Assembly: GCA_027943745.1 (NCBI GenBank)
Contig: AP025763.1
Coordinates: forward strand, 2,914,001 to 2,978,000
DNA from: Neptuniibacter victor
Lineage (GTDB): Bacteria; Pseudomonadota; Gammaproteobacteria; Pseudomonadales; Balneatricaceae
Reading direction: 5' to 3'
Length of the DNA: 64,000 nucleotides
Shown: piece by piece, positions 1 through 7,704 of the stretch
Layout: each line of letters begins with the position of its first letter
How positions within the stretch are numbered: position 1 is the stretch's first letter
Position numbers and translations under genes: made by a program
Notes under the pieces: generated by a model
Told to the model about the DNA's origin: nothing
What the model saw: only the letters and a program-made list of their open reading frames with translations
The model's database searches: none

Positions 1-524
1 ACCGTTCCCTGAGCAATGCCTAGATCAATCGCTATCACCTTATTGGCACACCCTTGAGCAATCATATGCATAATTTCAGTTTCTCGTACGGTCAAAGACG
101 AAAGCCTCTCTTCAACTTTACTTTTGGCCGATAATTCCGCCCTAGACTGCGCATCACTTAGTAAGGCTTGTTCAATCTTATCTAACAGTTTTGCCTCTCT
201 AAAAGGCTTTTCAATAAAATCGAATGCACCTTTTTGAATACATTCAACCGCCATCTCAACATCGCCATGACCTGTTATAAAAATAATCGGAAGCAGCGCT
301 TTCCGTTTGATAAGTTCATCCTGAAGCGCAAGGCCACTCATGCCGGGCATGCGAATATCGAGCACAAGACATCCCGACTGAGAACCATCAAAAACTGACA
401 AAAAACTTTCTGCATCGGAAAAATCATCAACCTGATAGCCACCGCCTTCAGCCATCATACGCACAACATCACGTAGTGTAGGATCATCATCTACAACAAA
501 TACGGTCCCTTGCTCTATATCCAT
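1..524 (-). CDS. FixJ/NarL-type response regulator (partial, C-terminus beyond window)
   Basis: Only the first ~174 residues are in the window; the rest lies to the left of base 1. The visible part is a complete receiver domain (acidic cluster DDD near residues 12-14, phospho-acceptor D56 in VLDIRMPG, lysine K106 in DFIEKPF). It is followed from about residue 143 by the start of a LuxR-type helix-turn-helix (LTVRETEIMHMIAQG). This order is that of FixJ/TodT-type DNA-binding regulators. The start is the ATG at 524-522, 18 bp after the stop of the sensor kinase gene, so the two form a kinase-regulator operon. The signal and target genes cannot be read from this sequence. Confidence 0.9.
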   Translation of the reverse strand, partial: MDIEQGTVFVVDDDPTLRDVVRMMAEGGGYQVDDFSDAESFLSVFDGSQSGCLVLDIRMPGMSGLALQDELIKRKALLPIIFITGHGDVEMAVECIQKGAFDFIEKPFREAKLLDKIEQALLSDAQSRAELSAKSKVEERLSSLTVRETEIMHMIAQGCANKVIAIDLGIAQGT

Positions 525-542
525 TCCTACCTCACCATGCCC

Positions 543-1961
543 TTAATCAGTTTTTGTTTCTACCAACGGTAGAGCTATCGTGAACTTAGCCCCTATGCTT
601 CTGCAATTCTCTGCGCTTAAGCTGCCTTGTGCCGCTTCAATAATATTCCGGCATATCATTAGCCCTAGGCCCAAACCATCCTCTTTTGTTGTTCGGAACG
701 CTTCAAAAAGCTGGGTCTCTACCTCCGGCGATAATCCTGGCCCATTATCACATACAGTCAAATAAACCTGATCTTCGGATAACTCAATTTCAATGATAAC
801 TTTACCCTTCTCTCGCAATCCTGAGTCATCCGATGCGATAGCTTGTATCGCATTATTAAACAGATTGACTAGCACCTGCTGTAACTGAACTCGACTTATA
901 CTAACGCGTCCAGAACGCTGCTCAGTGCAAACGAACTCTACCCCTTTTTCCATTCCCCTATGAGCGATTAGATCGATACTTTCACGTACGACCGATAACA
1001 GATCTACAATTTCAGCCGCGGGTTTCTCTCGTTTAACGTATGATCTGGTGCGCTTTATTATCTCCGCTGCTCTCTCCGCTTCATCACCCATTTTAACAAG
1101 ACACTGACGCATCTCATCTTGACCTTCAGGCTGCTTCAAAAGACGTAATGCAATATCTGAATAACCGAGTACACCGGCTAGCGGCTGATTTAACTCATGG
1201 GCTAAGCTGGTAGCTAATTCCCCCATGGTTCCCACCCGTTCAAGATGCTGGATCTTACTTTCTGCATCTTCTCTTCTTTGACTCTCTGCCTGAATGCGCC
1301 TATTGAGTTCATTAAATGCTGCCGCCAAATCATCTAATTCATCAGGACTTTCTTCAGACTTTCGATCTAATATGAGCGAAGGGCTCGACTCTATTGTTGA
1401 TGGATAAGATCTCATAAACGAGATCATTGTCATTAGATGACGGCCAACCATGCTTCGGAATAAGATCAAGATAAAAAATACAACAAAAGCCGTCTTTAAA
1501 CCGTTTTTTAACAATATGATATAAGCTTGTGTCAGCATGTGTTTGAACACTACATCAACACTCACAATCAAGTTAAGCTGGCCGAGAGCATTGCCATTTC
1601 GTATCACTGGCATAGTATAAGAACGACTGTAACTTGATTCTCCAGCGACATATTCAATCCGCTCTCCATCAGCCAATTCCAGCTTATTAGCATCTAAAAA
1701 CTCTAACTGGTTTATCCCTTGAAGTAGCTTTTTTAGCTGCGCCCTATCCTCTAGCCAGATCGCCTCAGCAATCGCAGGCATCATCGTTTTCTCAATAAAA
1801 TTAGGTACTTGATCTAGCTTTTTTGATAGCTGATGGAACTCAAAACTAAATTGAACGATAGTGAGAAACAGTGTCACTATTGAGCTAAATAAAACGATTC
1901 TGAGCGTTAGCTTACGGCCCAACTTATATTTAAAAAAGCGCCCTACCCGGTCTGTCGGCAC
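543..1961 (-). CDS. membrane sensor histidine kinase (FixL/DctB-like catalytic core)
   Basis: Partner of the adjacent FixJ-type regulator. Residues ~20-40 and ~150-170 are membrane segments flanking a periplasmic sensing region of about 110 residues, followed by a short HAMP-like linker. The H-box is AHELNQPLAG with H255 as predicted autophosphorylation site. This HELNQPL form is typical of FixL/DctB/NtrB-like kinases that pair with FixJ or NtrC regulators. The ATPase domain shows the N-box (LVNLFNNAIQAI, ~364-375), the G1 motif DNGPGL (405-410) and GLGLGL (429-434), so it should be active. The start is GTG at 1961, with an AGGAG ribosome-binding site about 8 bases upstream. The ligand is not predictable; no transporter or catabolic gene is next to it in the window. 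Confidence 0.93.
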   Translation of the reverse strand: MPTDRVGRFFKYKLGRKLTLRIVLFSSIVTLFLTIVQFSFEFHQLSKKLDQVPNFIEKTMMPAIAEAIWLEDRAQLKKLLQGINQLEFLDANKLELADGERIEYVAGESSYSRSYTMPVIRNGNALGQLNLIVSVDVVFKHMLTQAYIILLKNGLKTAFVVFFILILFRSMVGRHLMTMISFMRSYPSTIESSPSLILDRKSEESPDELDDLAAAFNELNRRIQAESQRREDAESKIQHLERVGTMGELATSLAHELNQPLAGVLGYSDIALRLLKQPEGQDEMRQCLVKMGDEAERAAEIIKRTRSYVKREKPAAEIVDLLSVVRESIDLIAHRGMEKGVEFVCTEQRSGRVSISRVQLQQVLVNLFNNAIQAIASDDSGLREKGKVIIEIELSEDQVYLTVCDNGPGLSPEVETQLFEAFRTTKEDGLGLGLMICRNIIEAAQGSLSAENCRSIGAKFTIALPLVETKTD

Positions 1962-2111
1962 ACAACACTCCTGTTAACCCTCAAATATGAATATCTCTTT
2001 CACTCATAAACATCCAAGAGATCAAATAAGCTCTACGATCACAATCAATAAACATTAATCTTATAGCGTAATAAAAAAGAAAGGTAACCCAAAAACATTA
2101 ACTTAAGATAG

Positions 2112-2143
2112 GCTCAGCTAAGCTGAGCAACCATTAACAATGG
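2112..2143. other. two small inverted repeats downstream of the 2162-2968 gene
   Basis: A 7-bp stem with TAA loop (GCTCAGC at 2112-2118, GCTGAGC at 2122-2128) is followed by a 5-bp dyad (CCATT 2131-2135, AATGG 2139-2143). They lie just past the stop of the minus-strand gene and could end its transcript, but there is no clear T-run on that strand, so the call is weak. The rest of 1962-2161 is AT-rich and shows no gene. Confidence 0.3.
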
Positions 2144-2161
2144 ATCATCGGCCTGTGCAAA

Positions 2162-2968
2162 CTAATGAATAATGGGGGGATCTTCAGGTGAGTCAGGGAC
2201 TACAATATGCCCACTGCTATCAAGCACAAGCACACCATTTTCAACACCTAATTCCAACATTTGATGTAACATCATTCGGGTCAGATGCGCACTAATAATT
2301 AGCCCCGCTGGCGGATCGCCATCAAAAAGATCATCATCAATTAGATCTTCTGGTCTTAGTCCTAACAGTAACGGGTTTTCAGCAATCAGAGGTGAGATAT
2401 CCTCAGGTGCAAATACTGAGTAGTCTGATGATATATCTAATGCCCGCTGATAAGCATCCTTATCACGTGTATTTTGTTGCAGTGAATCTAAAAATTCTGA
2501 TTCAGCGGCGGCAAATATTTGGCTTAATTTACTAATACCTCCAAGGGTAATATTTCGTTTAGCCCTTTCAGAGGTACTATAATCTACATCGATAGAATAC
2601 TGGCTATCTTGAGATAATTCCTCCTCATCAACCAATACATGACCATCGTCATCGATATCCAACCACTCACGCTCGACGGCAACCGCCAACAGCCCTTCCA
2701 GAGCCGCCGCCAAAATATTACTGCAAATGATCACCCCAACAGAAGGGTTCTCACTCTCTTGGCGGTTCATAATCAGATCTCCCGCCCTTGCAGCCAATAA
2801 TGTAGGATCCTGCTCTACAATTTCAGCCAATAGATCTGCTTCAATAAATAGCATTTCATGACAAAGGCGCTCAGCGGTCAGGTACGGTTCTACACAGTCA
2901 TTCGACTCCATACGCACAACGTACTCTACACGAACATCTTCGAGTAAAGCGGTTAACAATCCACTCAT
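2162..2968 (-). CDS. uncharacterised acidic protein with internal duplication
   Basis: No family recognised. The 268-residue product is strongly acidic, with no signal peptide or membrane segment visible, so it is probably cytoplasmic. It contains two copies of a module of roughly 60-70 residues that align without a gap at an offset of exactly 144 residues: P55/P199, LL57-58/LL201-202, R61/R205, DLI64-66/DLI208-210, G78/G222, II80-81/II224-225 and GH109-110/GH253-254. The copies are joined by a Ser/Asp-rich linker containing a predicted helix. Helix-rich segments ending in a D..GH.(V/L)V strand suggest a small fold that pairs within the chain. The start ATG has AGGG about 8 bases upstream. 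It stands alone between the kinase operon and the dcd operon. Confidence 0.7.
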   Translation of the reverse strand: MSGLLTALLEDVRVEYVVRMESNDCVEPYLTAERLCHEMLFIEADLLAEIVEQDPTLLAARAGDLIMNRQESENPSVGVIICSNILAAALEGLLAVAVEREWLDIDDDGHVLVDEEELSQDSQYSIDVDYSTSERAKRNITLGGISKLSQIFAAAESEFLDSLQQNTRDKDAYQRALDISSDYSVFAPEDISPLIAENPLLLGLRPEDLIDDDLFDGDPPAGLIISAHLTRMMLHQMLELGVENGVLVLDSSGHIVVPDSPEDPPIIH

Positions 2969-3083
2969 ATAACGCCCTAATTAGATATTAAATAATGCAA
3001 AATGATATTTTAACGCTAAGGTTAGTAAAACAATGGTCGATTGTTAATTAGGAAGCAACTAAAAAAACAAGGAAGGGGAAGAA

Positions 3084-3161
3084 ATGGCTAACTTATTTTA
3101 TGCTGGGGAGAAATCAAACGACGATGAAGAAGGAAGTGTTTACATTCTTTCTGATAACTAA
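3084..3161 (+). CDS. candidate 25-residue small protein
   Basis: ATG at 3084 is preceded by a strong purine-rich ribosome-binding site (AAGGAAGGGG). It opens a 25-codon frame ending in TAA at 3159-3161. The peptide is acidic in its middle (SNDDEEGS) and has no membrane segment. It fills part of the gap between two minus-strand genes and is followed 15 bp later by a perfect 13-bp inverted repeat. No homologue is known to me. It may be a real small gene or chance; the good ribosome-binding site is the only positive evidence. Confidence 0.3.
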   Translation: MANLFYAGEKSNDDEEGSVYILSDN

Positions 3162-3176
3162 CTTAGTATCGGGGCA

Positions 3177-3216
3177 CTGTTCGACGATAGCCAACATTGA
3201 TTTTATCGTCGAACAG
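3177..3216. repeat. perfect 13-bp inverted repeat, possible hairpin
   Basis: CTGTTCGACGATA (3177-3189) and its exact reverse complement (3204-3216) are separated by 14 bases. Neither strand has a T-run after it, so it is not a canonical intrinsic terminator. It sits between the candidate small ORF (plus strand) and the end of the 3233-3877 gene (minus strand). It could be a Rho-assisted terminator, an RNA stabilising hairpin or a protein-binding dyad. Confidence 0.6.
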
Positions 3217-3232
3217 ATCTCTCAAGTCTCTT

Positions 3233-3877
3233 CTAATGAAGCGTAATCCCTATGGGCGATACACCCCGCTTAACGTCATCAAAGTATTCGCGAAGATCGA
3301 CTAATTTCGTTAAACCATGGTCCTCTGGTGACTTAGGCAACTCAAACCAGTCCAACGCCCAAACACGCGTCATTAATTCATACTCGCCAATCAATGCATC
3401 CAAATAGATCATAACAGCTTCAACTCGGGGGTCCATATCTAAGACCTGCGGTGCATCTTCAAGATAAATTTCAAGATGCATACGGTTTTTAACCACACTA
3501 ACCCGGCACCAGAAATCCGTAATCTCGCAGAACTCTTCGCCGATATTCACCGATAACGGAATAGGGTCGTAGCGATTATTAAACGCTTTGAATTCTATGC
3601 CTGATAGTTCTGGCGCAGCGCCAATAAGACTAAGAACCGAGTGAATTGACTCAGGAAAGCCATCACAACCGAAAACCATCTCCAAAGCACCCTCGTCTTC
3701 TTCGTCGCTCTGAAAATGGAAGGTTAAGTTACTATCAATTTTTTGTAGCTGTTCCCTGTACTGTTTAAGTAACGGTTCCGCCTCAAAACGATTATCACTT
3801 CTGCTCGATAAAAGCTGTTCGATCGTTTCTTGGAGCTGTTCCCAGAACGAATTAATTTTTTCGCGTTTCAATATCAT
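3233..3877 (-). CDS. uncharacterised protein in operon with dcd
   Basis: A 214-residue protein of no family I can name. The sequence looks cytoplasmic, with no signal peptide or transmembrane helix. The first ~50 residues look helical (INSFWEQLQETIEQLL), followed by an acidic alpha/beta body (HFQSDEEDEGALEMVFGCDG) and a Trp/Tyr-rich C-terminus (YELMTRVWALDWFELP). The start lies 18 bp after the dcd stop on the same strand, so co-transcription with dcd is likely, but no good ribosome-binding site is visible. Codon use does not look foreign. There is no evidence for a role in nucleotide metabolism beyond the neighbourhood. Confidence 0.7.
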   Translation of the reverse strand: MILKREKINSFWEQLQETIEQLLSSRSDNRFEAEPLLKQYREQLQKIDSNLTFHFQSDEEDEGALEMVFGCDGFPESIHSVLSLIGAAPELSGIEFKAFNNRYDPIPLSVNIGEEFCEITDFWCRVSVVKNRMHLEIYLEDAPQVLDMDPRVEAVMIYLDALIGEYELMTRVWALDWFELPKSPEDHGLTKLVDLREYFDDVKRGVSPIGITLH

Positions 3878-3895
3878 TTAAATAAGAAAATCAGC

Positions 3896-4462
3896 TTATG
3901 TACGAGGAACAACAACACCAGTTTGACCTTGGTATTTACCATCACGGTCTTTATAAGATGTTTCACAAATCTCATCACCTTGCAGGAACAACATCTGTGC
4001 AACACCTTCATTGGCATAAATTTTTGCAGGCAACGGCGTAGTATTTGAGAACTCCAATGTCACATGTCCTTCCCATTCAGGCTCCAAAGGAGTGACATTG
4101 ACAATAATTCCACAACGAGCATAGGTACTTTTACCTAAGCAGATGGTTAATACATCACGAGGAATTTTGAAATATTCAACCGTACGCGCTAATGCAAAGG
4201 AATTAGGAGGGATGATACAAACATCAGACTGAATATCGACAAAACTGCCATCATCAAAATCCTTAGGATCGACAATGGATGAGTTAATGTTTGTGAAGAC
4301 TTTAAACTCGTTCGCACAACGAACATCATAACCATAGCTAGATGTTCCATAAGAGACGATTCGTGATCCGTTAACCTCACGAACCTGACCAGGCTCAAAA
4401 GGTGAAATCATATCTTTCTCTTCCGCCATGCGACGGATCCAGCGATCAGCTTTAATGCCCAT
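3896..4462 (-). CDS. dcd: dCTP deaminase
   Basis: Deaminates dCTP to dUTP, feeding dUTPase and thymidylate synthesis in the cytoplasm. The 188-residue product starts [15 protein letters not shown], the N-terminus of the Pseudomonas/Burkholderia-type enzymes, and this fixes the start at 4462 although the frame is open to 4540. Conserved elements include SYGYDVRC, the central [10 protein letters not shown] and [10 protein letters not shown] segments, the [14 protein letters not shown] block carrying the catalytic Glu, and the C-terminal [10 protein letters not shown] tail that closes over the nucleotide. The trimeric dUTPase-like fold is known for the family. A terminator-like hairpin (4557-4581) just upstream separates it from the next minus-strand gene. 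Confidence 0.95.
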   Translation of the reverse strand: MGIKADRWIRRMAEEKDMISPFEPGQVREVNGSRIVSYGTSSYGYDVRCANEFKVFTNINSSIVDPKDFDDGSFVDIQSDVCIIPPNSFALARTVEYFKIPRDVLTICLGKSTYARCGIIVNVTPLEPEWEGHVTLEFSNTTPLPAKIYANEGVAQMLFLQGDEICETSYKDRDGKYQGQTGVVVPRT

Positions 4463-4556
4463 ATTGGCCTTTCCATTATTAATAAATTTACAAGCCGCGC
4501 ATTGTACCTTTTTTAACGCTAAGGAACAAAGCGAACTCAATGCTCATCTCATAAAA

Positions 4557-4581
4557 AAGACGGCCTCAAGGAGGCCGTCTT
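4557..4581 (-). terminator. intrinsic terminator of the 59-residue small gene
   Basis: An 11-bp GC-rich stem (AAGACGGCCTC 4557-4567, GAGGCCGTCTT 4571-4581) with a 3-base loop is followed on the minus strand by TTTTTTAT. It lies 31 bp past the stop of the small gene at 4613-4792, which supports that gene being transcribed on its own. Confidence 0.85.
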
Positions 4582-4612
4582 AGTTTCACACTGAAGGGGG
4601 ATTCAGTTCTTT

Positions 4613-4792
4613 TTAATTCAATAAGTTAGCTGTTTTCTCATACTGCTCGGCTAACCAAAACTCTGCTGCTGTTTTTCCTTCATCACGAAGTGCATCAGCC
4701 TGCCTACGTAGTTCTTTAGCCATTTCACTTCGTGACGGAGTCGCGGGTTTTGCTTTCATCATCTTGATATTAGCTGTTGCTCTATAGTCCAT
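4613..4792 (-). CDS. uncharacterised 59-residue small protein
   Basis: A 60-codon frame from ATG 4792 to TAA 4613-4615, with a good ribosome-binding site (AGAGGGAC, about 7 bases upstream) and its own intrinsic terminator downstream. The product is hydrophilic and rich in Lys, Ala and Glu. It looks like one amphipathic helix in the second half (SEMAKELRRQADALRDE, then AAEFWLAEQYEKTANLL) and has no membrane segment. A dyad resembling an FNR/Anr site lies about 100 bp upstream (4893-4906). Short helical proteins of this kind often act as adaptors or regulators, but no function is assigned. Confidence 0.65.
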   Translation of the reverse strand: MDYRATANIKMMKAKPATPSRSEMAKELRRQADALRDEGKTAAEFWLAEQYEKTANLLN

Positions 4793-4892
4793 AACAACGT
4801 CCCTCTATTTATTTTTATTATGCGCTTTAAAGTGTTGGAACTTTTTAGTGTAGACAAGATTCTCAATAAAAAAAGCAACTACTGTCTATTAT

Positions 4893-4906
4893 TTGATCTA
4901 AAGCAA
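4893..4906. promoter_or_regulatory. FNR/Anr-like dyad (weak)
   Basis: TTGAT-CTAA-AGCAA matches the FNR/Anr consensus TTGAT-N4-ATCAA at 9 of 10 positions, about 100 bp upstream of the 59-residue small gene. Matches this good are expected by chance about twice in 64 kb (31 allowed 10-mers out of 4^10), so position is the only support. Confidence 0.2.
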
Positions 4907-4917
4907 GACTTAGAGGA

Positions 4918-6120
4918 TTAGCCAAGGACACAACAAGCACCTCCACTACCCTTTGCCTTGTACATAGCAATATCAGCACGAGTTATAAGTGAAGTATCAC
5001 TCTCTTCACTCGAATCAGCCATAACAACGCCTATACTACAACCTACAGTGATATGCTGTTCGCTTGTTACTTCAATCGGCTGAAGCACTGCTTGAATAAT
5101 AGAATCAGCTATCTGATTCAAATCCTCTACCTGTTCTATTCCCGTCAGAATAACGGCAAACTCATCACCACCCACTCGAGCAACACAGTCATCCATACGA
5201 ATAAGCTCTCTTAATCTTTGGGCTATTTGGACTAACACCATATCCCCAATAGGATGACCATACTGATCATTAACAGGTTTAAAACCATCTAAATCTATAA
5301 ATAAAAGGCCTGTATTGTTGTTAGGCAAAGCGCGAGCAACTCGAAGTTCTTGTATAAATTTATGCCGGTTCGCAATCCCGGTCAAAGCATCATGCTGAGA
5401 TAAATAATGTAGCTCTTTATTGGCTTTATCCAATTGTTTGGTTCTTTCGCCCACTAATGTTTCCAATTTAAAAATGAGTGGACTCGTGACTTTATGAAAC
5501 AAAATGACAGCGCTGCAGATCAAACTAATCGCTATAACAAAACTAATCACCACCGCCTTAATAAAAGGTTGTTCAATCTCAGTTAAGTCGATTTTTGCCA
5601 CTAAACCAAAACCCGTTTCATCAAGTGGCGTATAAGCCGCTAATACAGGAACACCTCTGTAATCGATCCCCGTCGTAAGACCTTGCTGTCCAGATAATGC
5701 CATTCGCATTGGAGCTGCTTGCTCCGAACTCATCGCGATAGGAGGCGAGATTTGATTATTTAGGTGACGCGACGGTAAGAGAAATCTAATATATTCATCC
5801 TCAGCCCGACCGAGAACAAACTCACCGCTAGCTCCAAATCCGCCCTGTTTAAGATTGGCATCAACAACCTGACTTAAGGTTGCGGCAAACGCACCATCAG
5901 GATGGTCATTCCAACTATGGAGTGCATCAAAACGGCCTACCGCGTTAATAAGGTTAACCTTCACTTGAAGCATATGAGTTAGATCGATCCGATGTCTCTC
6001 ATATGCTGCTTGATACAACACAATTAAAGCCGAGACTGTCGAAACCCCTGTTACTAAGACCATTACCGCTATGAGCAAAAATACTCTTTTGTAACGTATT
6101 ACATAATTGCAGATCGTCAT
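4918..6120 (-). CDS. membrane-bound diguanylate cyclase
   Basis: Makes cyclic di-GMP from two GTP. Membrane segments at ~13-36 and ~188-209 enclose a ~150-residue periplasmic sensor of Cache-like character (GEFVLGRAEDEYIRFLLPS, then a GYxxxx-like FGLVAKIDLTEI ending). A short coiled linker leads to the GGDEF domain from about residue 240. The active-site loop is intact (GGDEF 317-321) and the product-inhibition I-site RxxD is present as RMDD (308-311), so activity with feedback control is predicted. It stands between the small gene and mrp with gaps on both sides, so it is probably monocistronic. The sensed ligand is unknown. Confidence 0.93.
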   Translation of the reverse strand: MTICNYVIRYKRVFLLIAVMVLVTGVSTVSALIVLYQAAYERHRIDLTHMLQVKVNLINAVGRFDALHSWNDHPDGAFAATLSQVVDANLKQGGFGASGEFVLGRAEDEYIRFLLPSRHLNNQISPPIAMSSEQAAPMRMALSGQQGLTTGIDYRGVPVLAAYTPLDETGFGLVAKIDLTEIEQPFIKAVVISFVIAISLICSAVILFHKVTSPLIFKLETLVGERTKQLDKANKELHYLSQHDALTGIANRHKFIQELRVARALPNNNTGLLFIDLDGFKPVNDQYGHPIGDMVLVQIAQRLRELIRMDDCVARVGGDEFAVILTGIEQVEDLNQIADSIIQAVLQPIEVTSEQHITVGCSIGVVMADSSEESDTSLITRADIAMYKAKGSGGACCVLG

Positions 6121-6229
6121 TCAGCATCCATCCCTGAAATAAGCAAATAGGACTTTCACAATAGAAAGAACCTAATCTATCCAAGCACTGCAATATTGAG
6201 TTTAGCCGAGAATAAGAAGAAACAGTAAT

Positions 6230-6279
6230 CAGAGACTTTTTGTTTACGCCTACTACAGCGCAAGCACAAAAAGTCTCTG
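6230..6279. repeat. 14-bp perfect inverted repeat downstream of mrp
   Basis: CAGAGACTTTTTGT (6230-6243) and its exact reverse complement (6266-6279) flank a 22-base loop, immediately after the mrp stop. On the minus strand the T-run is inside the stem and no T-tract follows it. It may act as the 3' end or processing/stability element of the mrp mRNA. Confidence 0.6.
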
Positions 6280-6286
6280 GGTCTAA

Positions 6287-7378
6287 TTAATCATTAGAAA
6301 CAACGATAGAAGGGGCGACTACTTGCTGGCTATTTTTAATGGCTAAACCCGCGGCTAACTTACGCGCGACTTTTCGATAAATCTGGGCATATTCTCCTTC
6401 AGGATCGGCCGCAACGCTAGGTGTACCAGAATCCGCCTGCTGTCTAATCGACAATGCCAAGGGAAGCTCTCCCAGCAATTCAGTCTCATAGAGAGCGGCA
6501 ATCTCTTCACCCCCACCATCACCAAAAATAGCTTCAGTATGACCGCAGTTACTACAAATATGCGTACTCATATTCTCAACTATTCCAAGCACTGGTATAT
6601 CCACTTTACGGAACATCTCGATGCCTTTTTTTGCATCAAGCAGCGCAATATCTTGTGGTGTAGTCACGATCACTGCTCCAGCCACAGGCACTTTTTGCGA
6701 CAACGTGAGCTGTATATCTCCTGTACCTGGTGGCATATCAATAAAGAGATAATCCAAATCATGCCAACGCGTCTGGGTAAGCAACTGCTGTAGCGCGCCC
6801 GCTGCCATAGGACCTCGCCATACCATCGCCGTGTTTTCTTCGACTAAATAACTCATAGACATGGACTGCAACCCATGCGCTTCGATCGGACTAAAGTGCT
6901 TTTCATCATAAGGCTGTGGGCGAACACCTTCATCGACACCGAGCATCATTCCTTGGCTAGGGCCATAAATATCGGCATCTAAAATGCCAACCTTAGCTCC
7001 CTCAGCGGCCATTGCTAACGCTAAATTAACCGTCGTGGTTGATTTCCCAACCCCTCCCTTACCAGAGGCAATAGCGATCACATTTTTCACGCCCGTCATA
7101 GATGGAAGTTGATTCTGCCCTTGGTTTGAACCAATACCATGACTGATAAGCACATCGCAGTGGTCTACTTCACTGAGCGATAACATTTTGCTAGAAATAT
7201 CTTGTTCAAATTGTGCAGAGACGCCTTTAGACGGGTAAGCCCACTCTAACGCAAGCTTGAGTTTGCCATCTTCCACCGCAATCTCTTTAATACTATGGGC
7301 AGACGCTACATCCATTCCCATCCACGGATCTTGTATTTCAGATAATAGGTCAGTGACTTTTGATTCAATATTGGACAC
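6287..7378 (-). CDS. apbC: Mrp/ApbC-family iron-sulfur cluster carrier ATPase
   Basis: Binds and transfers Fe-S clusters to apoproteins in the cytoplasm. The N-terminal ~80 residues are a MIP18/DUF59-like domain (TDLLSEIQDPWMG). The P-loop ATPase has GKGGVGKST at 106-114, the deviant Walker A of the MinD/Mrp family, and DMPPGTGD downstream. The cluster-binding CxxC pair is C275/C278 in HICSNCGH. The frame is open to 7420, but I choose the GTG at 7378 because GGAGAG lies six bases upstream and MSNIES is a natural N-terminus; this gives 363 residues. In many Gammaproteobacteria mrp lies next to metG; here metG is 15 kb away. Confidence 0.92.
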   Translation of the reverse strand: MSNIESKVTDLLSEIQDPWMGMDVASAHSIKEIAVEDGKLKLALEWAYPSKGVSAQFEQDISSKMLSLSEVDHCDVLISHGIGSNQGQNQLPSMTGVKNVIAIASGKGGVGKSTTTVNLALAMAAEGAKVGILDADIYGPSQGMMLGVDEGVRPQPYDEKHFSPIEAHGLQSMSMSYLVEENTAMVWRGPMAAGALQQLLTQTRWHDLDYLFIDMPPGTGDIQLTLSQKVPVAGAVIVTTPQDIALLDAKKGIEMFRKVDIPVLGIVENMSTHICSNCGHTEAIFGDGGGEEIAALYETELLGELPLALSIRQQADSGTPSVAADPEGEYAQIYRKVARKLAAGLAIKNSQQVVAPSIVVSND

Positions 7379-7704
7379 AGTTCTCTCCGCCTTCCGCTCT
7401 ATCAATAATAATGAATACACTATAACGCAATATAACCGAGTAATTTAGTAGGAATTATATGTATTCTACTACGACCATCTAATTAGATACTCTGAAGATA
7501 CCTCTAAGCCAACCCCAACTTCCACTACAAAACCATGTAATAAAAGAGAGTAATCGCCTACTTTGATTTGAAACACTAATTATTAAAGATTCAGATCATT
7601 TATAACAAAGCAGAAAAGCAGTGGATAACTCGTTACCCGCTAACTAATAAAAAAGGGAGAGAGCAACTAAGCTCTCTCCCCATTTTTATCCATCTTCAAG
7701 ATAC
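7379..7704. other. 326-bp intergenic region between the transporter and mrp
   Basis: AT-rich, with no open frame of note. It holds the mrp promoter region on its left and, at its right end, the terminator of the transporter gene (7655-7680). No operator or RNA structure other than that terminator was recognised. Confidence 0.6.
7655..7680 (-). terminator. intrinsic terminator after the Na+-dependent transporter
   Basis: A 10-bp perfect stem (GGGAGAGAGC 7655-7664, GCTCTCTCCC 7671-7680) with a 6-base loop is followed on the minus strand by TTTTTTATTAG. It ends the catabolic cluster 7705-13789. Confidence 0.9.
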
